Assembly: GCF_025808395.1 (NCBI RefSeq)
Contig: NZ_CP075524.1
Coordinates: 868,001 to 932,000 of the forward strand
From: Microcella sp.
GTDB lineage: Bacteria; Actinomycetota; Actinomycetes; Actinomycetales; Microbacteriaceae
DNA: 64,000 nt
Reading direction: 5' to 3'
The notes beneath the pieces are model-generated. The model did no database searches. It was not told where the DNA came from and saw only the letters and a list, made by a program, of their open reading frames with translations. Position 1 is the first letter of the stretch, and every line of letters begins with the position of its first letter. Below are positions 1 to 8,421 of the stretch, piece after piece. Made by a program: the position numbers and the translations under genes.

Positions 1-306
1 GGCGAGCACGATGAGCACCCCCAGCTGGGTGAGCTCAGCGTCGAGCCCACCGAGCATGTGCACGACGGTGCTCACCCACGCGAGCCCCAGAGCCCACTCT
101 GGCCGCAGCCGGCGCACAGTCATGGCCGCGGCCATCACTGCAGCGGCGAATACGAACACGACGAGCGAGCCCGTGCCGACTCCCGCGTCAGCACTTCCGA
201 GCGCAGCGCGCAGGCCTCCCGAGGCGATGAAGAGCACGAGGCCGCCGAGCCCGTCGGCGACGAGCACCCCGGTGCGCGAGCGCACGAGGGCCGGGTGAAG
301 AGTCAT
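1..306 (-). CDS. Membrane sensor protein, N-terminal part (probable histidine kinase), cut by window edge
   Basis: An open frame runs from an ATG at 306 to the window edge without a stop (102 codons). The translation alternates hydrophobic stretches (LVLFIASGGL, LVVFVFAAAVMAAAM, LGLAWVSTVVHML) with short arginine-rich turns (VRRLRPEW), so it begins with at least three membrane segments. This layout is common at the N-terminus of actinobacterial two-component sensor kinases that face FtsX-type ABC exporters, and the divergent operon at 458 is such an exporter. The kinase domain itself would lie outside the window, so the function is inferred from topology and neighbourhood only. Any other multi-pass membrane protein is possible. 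Confidence 0.55.
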   Translation of the reverse strand, partial: MTLHPALVRSRTGVLVADGLGGLVLFIASGGLRAALGSADAGVGTGSLVVFVFAAAVMAAAMTVRRLRPEWALGLAWVSTVVHMLGGLDAELTQLGVLIVLA

Positions 307-362
307 GAGCCCATCCTGACGCGTCAACCCGAGCGCGGCATCCCCCTGAAGCACTCCCGACC

Positions 363-392
363 GGTACTGCGGTACCGCACCGAGCGGTACCG
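363..392. promoter_or_regulatory. Repeated GCGGTACCG element between divergent sensor and ABC genes
   Basis: The perfect 10-base palindrome GCGGTACCGC (369-378) is followed 15 bases later by GCGGTACCG (384-392), and a related GGTACTGCG begins at 363. They lie in the 151-base gap between the divergent membrane sensor and ABC operon. Tandem palindromic half-sites there suggest an operator for a response regulator controlling the exporter. This is read from sequence only. Confidence 0.4.
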
Positions 393-457
393 ACGAGGCC
401 GGTATTGCGACTCGGGGGCGACGCGCAGCAGGCCAGAGCGCTCATAGCGTCGACGAC

Positions 458-1249
458 ATGACACACACCAGAACAGGGCGAGACGACATCGTCGCCCGCT
501 GCACAGACCTCACTCGACTCTTCGGTGCTGACGGCGCGACCGTCGCCGCCGTCGACCGCATCTCGGCGGAGTTCCGTCGCGGAGAGCTCACTGCCGTCGT
601 CGGCCCGAGCGGCTCGGGCAAGTCGACGCTCATGTACCTGCTCGCGGGGCTCGACGAGCCCACGTGGGGCGAGATCGAGCTCGACGGCCACGCCCTCGCC
701 GGATTCGATGAAGCGCAGCTCGCCGCCCTGCGGCACGAGCGCATGGGATTCATCTTTCAGTCGTTCAACCTGCTGCCCGGGCTGAGCGCCATCGAGAACA
801 TTCGACTGCCTGAGACCCTCGGCCGGCGTCGGCGCGAGCACGACCCTGTGTGGGAGGCCGAACTCATCGCCCGCCTCGGCCTCACCGAGCTGCTCGAGCG
901 CCGCCCGCACGAGCTCTCGGGCGGCCAGCAGCAGAGGGTTGCCATTGCACGTGCCCTCGCCCACCGACCCGCCGTGGTCTTCGCCGATGAGCCCACCGGC
1001 AACCTCGACCTCGCTACGGGCGGCGAAGTGCTGCACCTGCTCACCGACCTCGTGCACGACAGCGGCTGCGGCATCATCATGGTGACGCACGACCCGGTGG
1101 CAGCGAGCTCGGCAGACCGCGTGCTCTCGATTCGAGACGGGCACCTCGTGGCCGAACTCGGTCGCGCCACTGCCGCCGAGATCTCGGCGATCATGCTCGC
1201 CGGCGCGCTCGACGCGCAGGCCGTCGTGCCCGCTGAGGTGAATCGATGA
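458..1249 (+). CDS. ABC transporter ATP-binding protein (MacB/LolD type)
   Basis: This 263-residue ATPase should power the FtsX-type permease encoded next. Visible motifs in order are Walker A GPSGSGKST (about residues 49-57), Q-loop FIFQSFNLLPGL, signature LSGGQQQR (about 153-160), Walker B VVFADEPTGNLD (about 174) and the H-loop VTHD (about 211). The PTGNLD sequence and the short single-domain length are typical of the LolD/MacB/FtsE branch, whose members couple ATP hydrolysis to mechanotransmission or peptide/lipid export rather than import. The stop overlaps the permease start by four bases (ATGA), indicating translational coupling. The ATG at 458 is the first start after the regulatory gap. 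The substrate is unknown. Confidence 0.9.
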   Translation: MTHTRTGRDDIVARCTDLTRLFGADGATVAAVDRISAEFRRGELTAVVGPSGSGKSTLMYLLAGLDEPTWGEIELDGHALAGFDEAQLAALRHERMGFIFQSFNLLPGLSAIENIRLPETLGRRRREHDPVWEAELIARLGLTELLERRPHELSGGQQQRVAIARALAHRPAVVFADEPTGNLDLATGGEVLHLLTDLVHDSGCGIIMVTHDPVAASSADRVLSIRDGHLVAELGRATAAEISAIMLAGALDAQAVVPAEVNR

Positions 1250-2634
1250 CCGGGCGTGGCGGCACCCTCGCCGCCATCGCCGTCATCACGCTGAGCGCCG
1301 TGTACATCACCCTGCTGACGGCGTTCATGGCGCTGCTGCGCACCGGACTGGTCTCGACCCCGTTCGGTCAGGGCGCGACGGCAGACATCGTGCTCGGCGT
1401 GCTCGGCTCGGCGTTTCTGCTCGTCGCGCTCATCGTCTCGACCGTCGTGGTGACCAACGCCTTCGTCTTGGTCGCGGCGTCGCGCGTCAACGACATCGCC
1501 TTGCGCCGACTGCTCGGCGCCTCGGCGTCGAGTGAGCGACGACGCATGGTCGCAGAAGGCGTGCGCATGTCGCTCGGTTCGACGGCCCTCGGCGTGCTGC
1601 TCGGCGCTGGCGCCGCGTATGCGATCTTCTCGGCCGGCTCGCAGCAGGGCGGCATGTTCGAAGACGCCCAGTTCTCAGACATGCTCAACCCCTTCGTCAT
1701 CGCCCCACTGGCGGCCCTGCAGGTGTGCACGGTGGTGGCCGCCTGGCGTGGGTCGGCGATGGTGCTCGCCGCGAAACCCGTGCAGGCGCTCGGCATCGCC
1801 AGCACGCAGGCTGCGGGGGGCGACGACGAGGTTCGACTCAGTCGCGCCGCTGCGCTGACTCTGCTCGGCGGCATCGCGCTGCTCGGCCTCACCTTCGTCG
1901 CGGGCGCCTTCACACCCTTGGCCGCCTTTCTCGGCATCATCGCCGGCACTGTCGTGGCGATCGGCGTGCTGGCGGGAGCCAGCGGCATCATGCCGCGGGT
2001 GATGGCCCTCATCGCCCGACTGCTGCCGGCGCGGGGCCCGGCGGCGCTCGCGCGACGAACAGTCTCAGAGCACCCTGCCCGCACGTCTCGCGCCGCGCTC
2101 GGCGTGCTCATCGGGGTGGCTGTCGTGTCGATGTTCGTCGTCGCGACCGCGAGCGCCAACTTCTCGCTCGCGCTCAGGTATGAGGGCTCGGACCTCGCTG
2201 GTGAGGCCGACGAGGTGCTCTTGGCAGTCATGGGCATCGTGAGCGCCCTCATCGGGTTCGTCGTGATCATCGCGGCAGTCGGGCTCGCCACGACCGTCGC
2301 CTTGAACACGCGGCTGCGCGCTCGAGAGATCGCCGTGGCGCGCATTCTGGGCCAATCGAGGCGCGATGCCGCCACCGCCATCGTGCTCGAGTCTGCGGTG
2401 CTGAGCCTCGCCGCCGCGCTGTCGGGCCTCGCGCTCGGTGCCGTGCTGGGCTGGGTGGGAGCTCAGAGCGTCATCGGAGTCGCCATGCCCGGCGGCGTCG
2501 TGCTGCCGTTCGTGCCGCTGCCGCTCATCGGTGTCGTGCTCGCGACCTCGATCGTGCTCACGATCTTGTCGAGCGCCGCACCCTTGCGCTTCGTGCTCGC
2601 CGACTCGCCCGTGCGGGCCTTCGCCCGCGCCTGA
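1246..2634 (+). CDS. FtsX-like ABC transporter permease
   Basis: This 462-residue membrane protein partners the ATPase upstream, whose stop codon it overlaps by four bases. It has about eight hydrophobic segments in two blocks. Each block carries the FtsX-type cytoplasmic signature of a helix rich in A/R with a 'RRLLGAS' or 'ILGQSRRD' turn (around residues 86-92 and 366-372), as in the duplicated MacB-like permeases of Gram-positive bacteria. The first 25 residues form a membrane segment and no large extracellular domain is obvious, so it is a compact two-core permease. In actinobacteria such pairs often export antimicrobial peptides or lipids and are controlled by a neighbouring two-component system. 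That role is inferred here. Confidence 0.85.
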   Translation: MTGRGGTLAAIAVITLSAVYITLLTAFMALLRTGLVSTPFGQGATADIVLGVLGSAFLLVALIVSTVVVTNAFVLVAASRVNDIALRRLLGASASSERRRMVAEGVRMSLGSTALGVLLGAGAAYAIFSAGSQQGGMFEDAQFSDMLNPFVIAPLAALQVCTVVAAWRGSAMVLAAKPVQALGIASTQAAGGDDEVRLSRAAALTLLGGIALLGLTFVAGAFTPLAAFLGIIAGTVVAIGVLAGASGIMPRVMALIARLLPARGPAALARRTVSEHPARTSRAALGVLIGVAVVSMFVVATASANFSLALRYEGSDLAGEADEVLLAVMGIVSALIGFVVIIAAVGLATTVALNTRLRAREIAVARILGQSRRDAATAIVLESAVLSLAAALSGLALGAVLGWVGAQSVIGVAMPGGVVLPFVPLPLIGVVLATSIVLTILSSAAPLRFVLADSPVRAFARA

Positions 2635-2645
2635 GCGGCGCGAGC

Positions 2646-4088
2646 TCAGTCGGTGCCGAAGTCGAACGCGGCGCTCTCGCCGGCGGCGTCTAGGGCCTCG
2701 GCGAGGGCTTCGCGCTCGGCTGACAGCGGCACCGCGTGCTCGGTGACCTCATCGAACTCGCCCGCGGTGATGGTGCCCACGAGCTGAGCGGTGGCGCCAC
2801 CGATGATGCCCTGCGCGGCATACTGCTCGAGCCGCGCGCGCGAGTCTGCGATGTCGAGGTTGCGCATCGTGAGCTGGCCGATGCGGTCGGTGGGGCCGAA
2901 GGCCGCATCGCCGACGCGCTCCATCGACAGCTTCTCGGGCGAATACGACAGACCGGGGCCCGTCGTGTCGACGATCGTGTAGTCGTCGCCGCGGCGCAGG
3001 CGCAGGGTCACCTCGCCGGTGACGGCCGAGCCCACCCACTTCTGGATGCTCTCACGCAGCATGAGCGACTGCGGGTCGAGCCACCGGCCTTCGTACATGA
3101 GCCGGCCGAGGCGCCGGCCTTCTGCATGGTAGTTCGCGATGGTGTCTTCGTTGTGGATTCCGTTGAGCAGTCGCTCGTAGGCGATGTGCAGCAGGGCCAT
3201 GCCGGGGGCCTCGTAGATGCCGCGGCTCTTGGCTTCGATGATGCGGTTCTCGATCTGGTCGCTCATGCCGAGGCCGTGGCGGCCGCCGATGGCGTTCGCC
3301 TCGAGCACCAGGCGCACAGCATCCGTGTACTCCACGCCGTTGAGCGCGACAGGGCGGCCTTCTGCGAAGGCGACCGTGACGTCTTCGGTGGCGATCTGCA
3401 CCGATTCGTCCCAGAACTTGACGCCCATGATCGGCTCGACCGTCTCGAGCGACACGTCGAGGTGCTCGAGCGTCTTCGCCTCGTGCGTGGCCCCCCAGAT
3501 GTTGGCGTCGGTCGAATAGGCCTTCTCGGCCGAGTCGCGGTACGGAAAACCGTGGGCGACGAGCCACTCGCTCATCTCTTGGCGCCCGCCGAGCTCGGTG
3601 ACGAAGTCGGCGTCGAGCCACGGCTTGTAGATGCGCAAGCGCGGGTTCGCGAGCAGCCCATAGCGATAGAACCGCTCGATGTCGTTGCCCTTGTAGGTGC
3701 TGCCGTCGCCCCAGATCTCGACGCCGTCGTCTTTCATGGCGCGCACGAGCATGGTGCCCGTCACGGCGCGGCCGAGCGGCGTGGTGTTGAAGTAAGTCTT
3801 GCCGGCGTTGCGAATGTGGAAGGCGCCGCACGCGAGGGCGACGAGACCCTCTTCGACGAGCGCGGCCTTCGCGTCGACGAGTCGGCTGATCTCAGCACCG
3901 TATTCGGTCGCTCGAGCGGGCACCGCCGCGACATCAGGCTCGTCGGGCTGACCGAGGTCGCCCGTGTACGTGCACGGAATCGCACCCTTGTCGCGCATCC
4001 ACGCGACGGCCACAGAGGTGTCGAGGCCTCCAGAGAAGGCGATACCGACGCGTTCGCCGACGGGCAGTGAGGTCAAGACTTTAGACAC
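2646..4088 (-). CDS. argG: Argininosuccinate synthase
   Basis: It catalyses ATP-dependent condensation of citrulline and aspartate to argininosuccinate, the penultimate step of arginine synthesis, in the cytoplasm. The N-terminus carries the nucleotide-binding loop FSGGLDTS (about residues 18-25). The protein continues with conserved ArgG segments such as TYTGDLGQPDE, GDGSTYKGND and EIWGDGSTY. At 480 residues it is the longer form of the family (E. coli type, about 450), not the roughly 400-residue type. I chose the GTG at 4088 because the protein then starts SKVLTSLPVGERVG, directly at the conserved N-terminal strand; upstream in-frame sequence looks non-coding. It is apart from other arginine genes and converges with the ABC permease. 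Confidence 0.95.
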   Translation of the reverse strand: MSKVLTSLPVGERVGIAFSGGLDTSVAVAWMRDKGAIPCTYTGDLGQPDEPDVAAVPARATEYGAEISRLVDAKAALVEEGLVALACGAFHIRNAGKTYFNTTPLGRAVTGTMLVRAMKDDGVEIWGDGSTYKGNDIERFYRYGLLANPRLRIYKPWLDADFVTELGGRQEMSEWLVAHGFPYRDSAEKAYSTDANIWGATHEAKTLEHLDVSLETVEPIMGVKFWDESVQIATEDVTVAFAEGRPVALNGVEYTDAVRLVLEANAIGGRHGLGMSDQIENRIIEAKSRGIYEAPGMALLHIAYERLLNGIHNEDTIANYHAEGRRLGRLMYEGRWLDPQSLMLRESIQKWVGSAVTGEVTLRLRRGDDYTIVDTTGPGLSYSPEKLSMERVGDAAFGPTDRIGQLTMRNLDIADSRARLEQYAAQGIIGGATAQLVGTITAGEFDEVTEHAVPLSAEREALAEALDAAGESAAFDFGTD

Positions 4089-4137
4089 AGTGCTCGAGTC
4101 TACTGAGGGGGCGGGATGCCCTCTCGACGCCGTGCGA

Positions 4138-4767
4138 TCAGTGACGCTTCGCCAGCACGACGACGTCGAGCAGTTCGCCGGGGGTGCCATCGGGGGCGAC
4201 GACCTCGCGCGCGCGCACCTCTGACACCTCGATCGTCCACTCGTCGTCGAAGGCAAGATCAGCCCGCGTGTCATCAAGGCTGGGAAGGTGGTGGTGGTGG
4301 GCGTGCTCATCGGCCCACGGCGGCGGGGCCGCGTGCCCGACGACGAGCAACCGACCTCCCGGCGCCACGGCATCAGCGGCACCACGCAGAATCGACCGAC
4401 GGTCGAGCTCGCCCGGCGAGTGCAGATAGCTGGCGAGCACGAGAGCGAAGAGGCCGGTGGGTACGCCGTCGACCTGCAGGTCGCGTCGCTCGAAGCTCGC
4501 TCGCACCGTCACCCCCCGATCGTCGGCGGCTCGGGTCGCGCGCTCGATTGCGACGGCAGAGACATCGACTCCCGCGGCGTGCCAGCCTCGCTCGGCGAGC
4601 CAGAGCACATCGCCGCCCTCGCCGCAGCCGAGGTCGAGTGCTGTTGCAGGCTCGAGCGGCTCGATGAGTTCGGCGACGACGGCGTTCACCCTGCCGCTCC
4701 ACATCAGGGGTTTTTCGGCATACCGGGAATCCCACAACTGCTGGGCGGTCGGTTCGAGGTCAGTCAT
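4138..4767 (-). CDS. SAM-dependent class I methyltransferase
   Basis: A 209-residue protein with the Rossmann-fold motif I ALDLGCGEGGD (about residues 43-53), an acidic strand-2 end (GVDVSAVAIERA) and motif IV-like LVLASYLHSP. The opening TAQQLWDSRYAEKPLMWSG is typical of small methyltransferases annotated as thiopurine or tellurite-type enzymes. A histidine run (HAHHHHL) near the C-terminus may bind metal or be incidental. The ATG at 4767 lies 66 bases from the divergent XRE-cupin gene, and a candidate operator for that regulator sits between them. A second copy of this pairing occurs at 46.6-47.9 kb. The substrate is unknown; detoxification of a small molecule is inferred. Confidence 0.85.
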   Translation of the reverse strand: MTDLEPTAQQLWDSRYAEKPLMWSGRVNAVVAELIEPLEPATALDLGCGEGGDVLWLAERGWHAAGVDVSAVAIERATRAADDRGVTVRASFERRDLQVDGVPTGLFALVLASYLHSPGELDRRSILRGAADAVAPGGRLLVVGHAAPPPWADEHAHHHHLPSLDDTRADLAFDDEWTIEVSEVRAREVVAPDGTPGELLDVVVLAKRH

Positions 4768-4809
4768 GGGTCGAGCATCGCGCGCCCAGCATCCCATCGC
4801 AAACCAGTA

Positions 4810-4826
4810 TGCGAGATCTGCAAGAA
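4810..4826 (+). promoter_or_regulatory. Candidate XRE-cupin operator, site 1
   Basis: The sequence TGCGAGATCTGCAAGAA ends 7 bases before the XRE-cupin start at 4834, between it and the divergent methyltransferase. Its last seven bases (GCAAGAA), and a TC two bases before them, recur at 5431-5447 and 47180-47196, each next to a gene of the same kind. The position suggests autoregulation together with control of the methyltransferase. Confidence 0.5.
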
Positions 4827-4833
4827 TGCCGAC

Positions 4834-5412
4834 ATGACCAACGACGCCGTGCGGCAGATCGGGCCGCGGCTGCGCGCAGCGCGGCGCCAGCGCGGGCTCA
4901 CGCTCGACCAGCTGGCCACAGCAGCCGGGCTCTCGGCGAGCACCCTCTCGCGGCTCGAGAGCGGCAAGCGCAGCCCCGGCCTCGATGTGCTGCTGCCCCT
5001 CGTGCGCGAGCTGCGCATCGGGCTCGACGAGCTGATTCCGAGCGGGGTGCCCGACCCGCGAGTCTCGGGACGAGTCGTCGAACGGCACGGCATGCGCATT
5101 CTCGACCTCTCGCCCGCTGGTGCTCCCGTGCGCACATGGCGCGTGAGTTATCGTGCGCGGCTCGACCCGCCTCAGCCTCGGGTGCACGACGGCTACGAGT
5201 GGCTCTACGTCATCAGCGGCAGGTTACGGCTCGTGCTCGGCGATCACGATGTGGTGCTGGGGCCCGGCGAAGCGGCCGAGTTCGACACGCGCGTACCGCA
5301 CGCTCTCGGGGCAGCCGACGCGCAGGGTGCTGAAGTGCTCAGCATCTTCAGCGACGAAGGTGCGCGCATCCACACGGCAGTGCAGACGGAGCCGCTGAAC
5401 TCGCCCGAGTAG
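4834..5412 (+). CDS. XRE-family regulator with C-terminal cupin domain
   Basis: A 192-residue transcription factor. The N-terminal helix-turn-helix covers about residues 7-63, with LTLDQLATAAGLSASTLSRLESGKRSP as its core (the recognition helix is ASTLSRLESG). The C-terminal cupin (about 105-180) has YEWLYVISGRLRLVLGDH and the PGEAAEFDTRVPHAL strand with its metal-site-like acidic and histidine residues. Proteins of this class sense a small ligand through the cupin and usually repress their own and adjacent genes. It lies between a divergent methyltransferase and a downstream thioredoxin-reductase-like gene, each preceded by a matching operator-like sequence. A paralogue at 46583-47170 has the same layout. 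The ATG at 4834 places the HTH at the N-terminus as usual. Confidence 0.88.
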   Translation: MTNDAVRQIGPRLRAARRQRGLTLDQLATAAGLSASTLSRLESGKRSPGLDVLLPLVRELRIGLDELIPSGVPDPRVSGRVVERHGMRILDLSPAGAPVRTWRVSYRARLDPPQPRVHDGYEWLYVISGRLRLVLGDHDVVLGPGEAAEFDTRVPHALGAADAQGAEVLSIFSDEGARIHTAVQTEPLNSPE

Positions 5413-5429
5413 CGCCACGCCGGCAGTGC

Positions 5430-5447
5430 TTGCGCATTCTGCAAGAA
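5430..5447 (+). promoter_or_regulatory. Candidate XRE-cupin operator, site 2
   Basis: TTGCGCATTCTGCAAGAA lies 18 bases after the regulator's stop and 39 bases before the oxidoreductase start at 5487. It matches site 1 at 14 of 17 positions and site 3 (47180) over ATTC.GCAAGAA, so the oxidoreductase is probably a direct target of the XRE-cupin protein. Confidence 0.5.
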
Positions 5448-5486
5448 CAAATGCGCGCAGCGCACGATGCTGTGCAGGGTGTCAGC

Positions 5487-6446
5487 ATGACTTCTGCGAG
5501 CAGCACTCCCCCGACACCAGAACTTGACGTGCTCGTGATCGGCGGTGGTGCCGCCGGGCTCAGCGGTGCCATCATGCTCGCTCGGTCTCGACGCCGCGTC
5601 GAGGTCATCGACTCTGGTGACCCTCGCAACGCTCCGGCGGCCGGTGTGCACGGGCTACTCGGCCATGACGGCATCAGTCCTCTCGCTCTGCTCGAGCGCG
5701 CCCGCGGCGAGCTCGAAGGCTTCGGCGGCACCATCAGCCGTGCGACCGTGGTGGCGGCACGACCGACGGGTGCAACCTTCACGGTCGACCTCGACGACGG
5801 CGGCACGCGCACGGCTCGCCGACTGCTCATCGCGACGGGGCTGCGCGATGAGCTGCCCGAGATCTCGGGCCTGCGTGAACGCTGGGGTCGCGACGTCATC
5901 CACTGCCCCTACTGCCACGGCTGGGAGGCGCGCGACCAGCGCATCGGCGTCATCGCGACCGGGCCCTTCGCGGCGCATCAGGCACTGCTCTTCCGTCAGT
6001 TGAGCGACGACGTGCTCGTCATCGCTCCCGAGCCCGGCAGCGTGAGCGACGACGATCGCCGACGGCTCGACGCGCGCGGCATCGCAGTCTTCGTCGGCGA
6101 ACCGCACGAGGTCGTCGTCGTTGACGACCGCGTGCGGGGATTGTCTCTGAGCAACGGCTCAACGGTCGAGCGCGATGTGCTCGTCGTCGGAGCCCCCATG
6201 CGAGCTCGACTCGACGGCCTCGACGGGCTCGGGCTCGTGGTCGACGAACTGCCGGGCGGGTTCGGCACCGTCCTCCGCGTGGACAACCTCGGCAAGACTT
6301 CGGTCGCGGGCGTGCGCGCGGCGGGCAACGTCGCCGACCCGAGCGCTCAGGTGGGCGCGGCCGCTGCCGCGGGTGCCATGGCGGGCGCCCAGCTCAATGC
6401 CGAACTCGTCGAGCTCGACATCGAGTCGGCGCTGTCGATCGCCTAG
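5487..6446 (+). CDS. FAD/NAD(P)-dependent oxidoreductase, thioredoxin-reductase-like
   Basis: A 319-residue flavoprotein. It has the FAD-binding GGGAAGLSGA fold at about residues 19-28, a redox-active pair C-P-Y-C (about 139-142) followed by HGWE, and the C-terminal FAD segment VAGVRAAGNVADPSAQVGAAAAAG. The CPYCHGWE form is typical of the low-molecular-weight thioredoxin-reductase-like group, which often lacks a clear partner thioredoxin. The second dinucleotide-binding motif (usual GxGxxA/G) is poorly conserved here, with GVIATGPFAA in its place, so NADPH use is doubtful. The ATG at 5487 was preferred because the fold starts soon after and the upstream in-frame sequence contains the operator-like site. 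The stop TAG shares CTAG with the convergent dehydrogenase. Confidence 0.85.
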   Translation: MTSASSTPPTPELDVLVIGGGAAGLSGAIMLARSRRRVEVIDSGDPRNAPAAGVHGLLGHDGISPLALLERARGELEGFGGTISRATVVAARPTGATFTVDLDDGGTRTARRLLIATGLRDELPEISGLRERWGRDVIHCPYCHGWEARDQRIGVIATGPFAAHQALLFRQLSDDVLVIAPEPGSVSDDDRRRLDARGIAVFVGEPHEVVVVDDRVRGLSLSNGSTVERDVLVVGAPMRARLDGLDGLGLVVDELPGGFGTVLRVDNLGKTSVAGVRAAGNVADPSAQVGAAAAAGAMAGAQLNAELVELDIESALSIA

Positions 6447-7327
6447 AGGTGACGCCCACCCGTGACCCCGATGATCGTGCCCGACACGTAGGTGGCCTCT
6501 TCTGAGGCGAGATACACGTACGCGCCTGCCAGTTCGGCGGGCTGTCCTGCGCGACCCAGTGGCGTGTCCTGGCCGAACGACGACACCTTCTCGTCGTCCC
6601 AGCCGGTCGACGGAATCAGCGGAGTCCAGATCGGGCCGGGCGCGACGCCGTTGACGCGAACCCCGAGCGAGCCCCAATCGTTCGCCATCGCCCGCACGAA
6701 GGCAACCTGGGCCGCCTTCGTCATGGCGTAGTCGAGCAGGCCGGGCGACGGGTCGAACGCCTGAATCGAGGTCGTGAGAATGACGCTCGCCCCGGGGTTG
6801 AGGTGAGGCAGCGCTGCCCGCACTGTCGCGATCTGCGAGAACAGGTTCGTCTCGAACGTGTGTCGAAGCTCGTCTGCCGTCACATCGTGCACACTGCTAC
6901 GGTCTCCTTGTCGCGCCGCATTGAGCACGAGAATGTCGAGCCCGCCCAGCTCTCCGACGGCCTGATCGACGATGCGCTCAGCGAACTGCTCGTCTCGCAG
7001 GTCGCCTTCCATGGCCACAGCGGTGCGCCCCGCGTCGCGCACCTCGTGCTCGGTCACCGCGGCATCGGCGTGCTCTTCGGGCAGGTGGGTGAAGGCGACA
7101 TCGGCACCTTCGCGCGCGAAGGCGATGGCCACCGCACGGCCGATTCCCGAGTCGCCGCCCGTGATGAGCGCTCGCCGCCCGAGCAGTCGACCGTGCCCCT
7201 TGTACGAGTCTTCGCCGTGATCAGGAGTCGGCGTCATCTCTTCGGCCAGCCCCGGGGCGTCTTGGCTCTGCGCCGGAAACTCTTCGGCACGGTGCAGGGT
7301 GGTCGGGTCGTGGGTCTGGGCGTTCAT
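6443..7327 (-). CDS. SDR-family oxidoreductase (general-stress/YhdG-like group)
   Basis: A 294-residue short-chain dehydrogenase. After a roughly 45-residue hydrophilic N-terminal extension (THDPTTLHRAEEFPAQSQD) comes the cofactor motif TGGDSGIGRA (about residues 56-65), the NAG-like LNAA strand, a serine in LTTSIQAF and the catalytic YAMTK pair. The N-terminal extension with a proline/glutamine-rich start is typical of the stress-induced SDR group related to Bacillus YhdF/YdaD and glucose dehydrogenases. The C-terminus GTIIGVTGGRHL is the usual SDR end. The gene converges on the flavoprotein, and the two stop codons share the bases CTAG. Its substrate cannot be read from the sequence. Confidence 0.88.
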   Translation of the reverse strand: MNAQTHDPTTLHRAEEFPAQSQDAPGLAEEMTPTPDHGEDSYKGHGRLLGRRALITGGDSGIGRAVAIAFAREGADVAFTHLPEEHADAAVTEHEVRDAGRTAVAMEGDLRDEQFAERIVDQAVGELGGLDILVLNAARQGDRSSVHDVTADELRHTFETNLFSQIATVRAALPHLNPGASVILTTSIQAFDPSPGLLDYAMTKAAQVAFVRAMANDWGSLGVRVNGVAPGPIWTPLIPSTGWDDEKVSSFGQDTPLGRAGQPAELAGAYVYLASEEATYVSGTIIGVTGGRHL

Positions 7328-7444
7328 GGCTCCCCCTCAGAAGTCAGGTCGAGTGCTCGACGGCATTCACCACTGTCGCCTGAGTGGTGCGAAGCCTCAA
7401 GGGGTTGACAGGGCGTCAACGCGCCCCGATAGAGCATCCGGCAG

Positions 7445-8305
7445 TCACCGCAGCCCGAGCTCGACCGCCATTTCGGCGCGGATGTGCTCGCGCAGCTCAA
7501 CCAGCTCGGGGTACTGCGTGAAGAACCGCAGCTTCTGCGCCGCCACGCTCGGCCCCTCGAATGAGTCTTCGATGACGAAGGTCATGAACGACTCGGCGAA
7601 GTCTTCGCCGAGGTTCGTCGCCGCGTAGTCGCTCACGAAGTCGTCTTCGTAGGCGAGGTAGAACCGCCAGGCTGCGTCAGGGTCAGTGTTCTCGACGTCG
7701 ACCGCATCGGGGTACCCCGCCCAGAACGCCACATAGAACTCGTAGAGGTAGCTGTCGTCGGCCGCGCATCCCTCGAAGAGATCGAGGGTGTCGCACGATG
7801 GCGCCTTTCGGTCGAAGTCAGCGTGATCGAAGCTGAACACGTGAGCGTATTCGTGGATGAGCGTCGCCACCAGCAGCTGCGGGTCATCGGCGGTCGCAAG
7901 ATTCACCGCGAGAGTCCAGTAGCGCGGGTTCTGGTCTTGATAGACGTAGGCGAGCGTGTCGCTGCGGGGCGCGTCGCCCGCCCGGTACTGGATGATCACC
8001 TCACCCGCCACGTCGGCACCGACGATGCGCACGAACTGGTTCCAGACCTCGGCGGCCACACCTGTGGCGGCAGGCTCGAGCGAGCCATCAGCGAGCACGT
8101 CGAAGACCTGCACCTCGCCGAAGTCGGCATCAGACTCTGTGGGAGTCTGCGGGCCGTCGGCGCGTTCGGCCGGTGGGTCGCCCGCACGCCCGAGGGCCGA
8201 CTCGACGAACTGCACGGCCACCGGGGTGATGAGCACCACGGCAGCGCCGCTGAAGAGCGCGAGCCCCACGAAGATCGCCACGAGGGTGGCGATGATGCGC
8301 GTCAT
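7445..8305 (-). CDS. Membrane-anchored putative zinc metalloprotease-like protein
   Basis: A 286-residue protein starting with one strong membrane segment or uncleaved signal (IIATLVAIFVGLALFSGAAVVLITPVAV, first about 32 residues). A mature domain with an HExxH zinc motif, HEYAH (about residues 150-154), follows, with a possible glutamate ligand in EDFAESF (about 235-241). A CxxxxxxxxC pair (APSCDTLDLFEGCAADD) may form a disulfide. The motif and the membrane anchor indicate a peptidase acting outside the cell, but I cannot assign a named family. Many secreted proteins of this type remain hypothetical. It is monocistronic with a 117-base gap upstream of the SDR gene. Confidence 0.7.
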   Translation of the reverse strand: MTRIIATLVAIFVGLALFSGAAVVLITPVAVQFVESALGRAGDPPAERADGPQTPTESDADFGEVQVFDVLADGSLEPAATGVAAEVWNQFVRIVGADVAGEVIIQYRAGDAPRSDTLAYVYQDQNPRYWTLAVNLATADDPQLLVATLIHEYAHVFSFDHADFDRKAPSCDTLDLFEGCAADDSYLYEFYVAFWAGYPDAVDVENTDPDAAWRFYLAYEDDFVSDYAATNLGEDFAESFMTFVIEDSFEGPSVAAQKLRFFTQYPELVELREHIRAEMAVELGLR

Positions 8306-8421
8306 GTGCCGAGCCTATTCGGCTAGCGCACGCCACCCGCACAATCAAGCCCCTGCCGCGCAGGCACGACCACGGCCTAGCCTCAGCGTCACCGCACGAC
8401 ACTCTGTCGACAGGAGCCATC

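Noticed and set aside
188..1144. Minus-strand frame opposite the ABC ATPase gene
   Set aside because: The plus strand carries all Walker and signature motifs. The antisense translation has no recognisable fold.
6443..6446. Shared CTAG stop codons of convergent genes (also at 22679-22682)
   Set aside because: Two convergent pairs overlap by the palindrome CTAG, giving TAG on both strands. It is a neat economy but is expected occasionally by chance and has no clear function.
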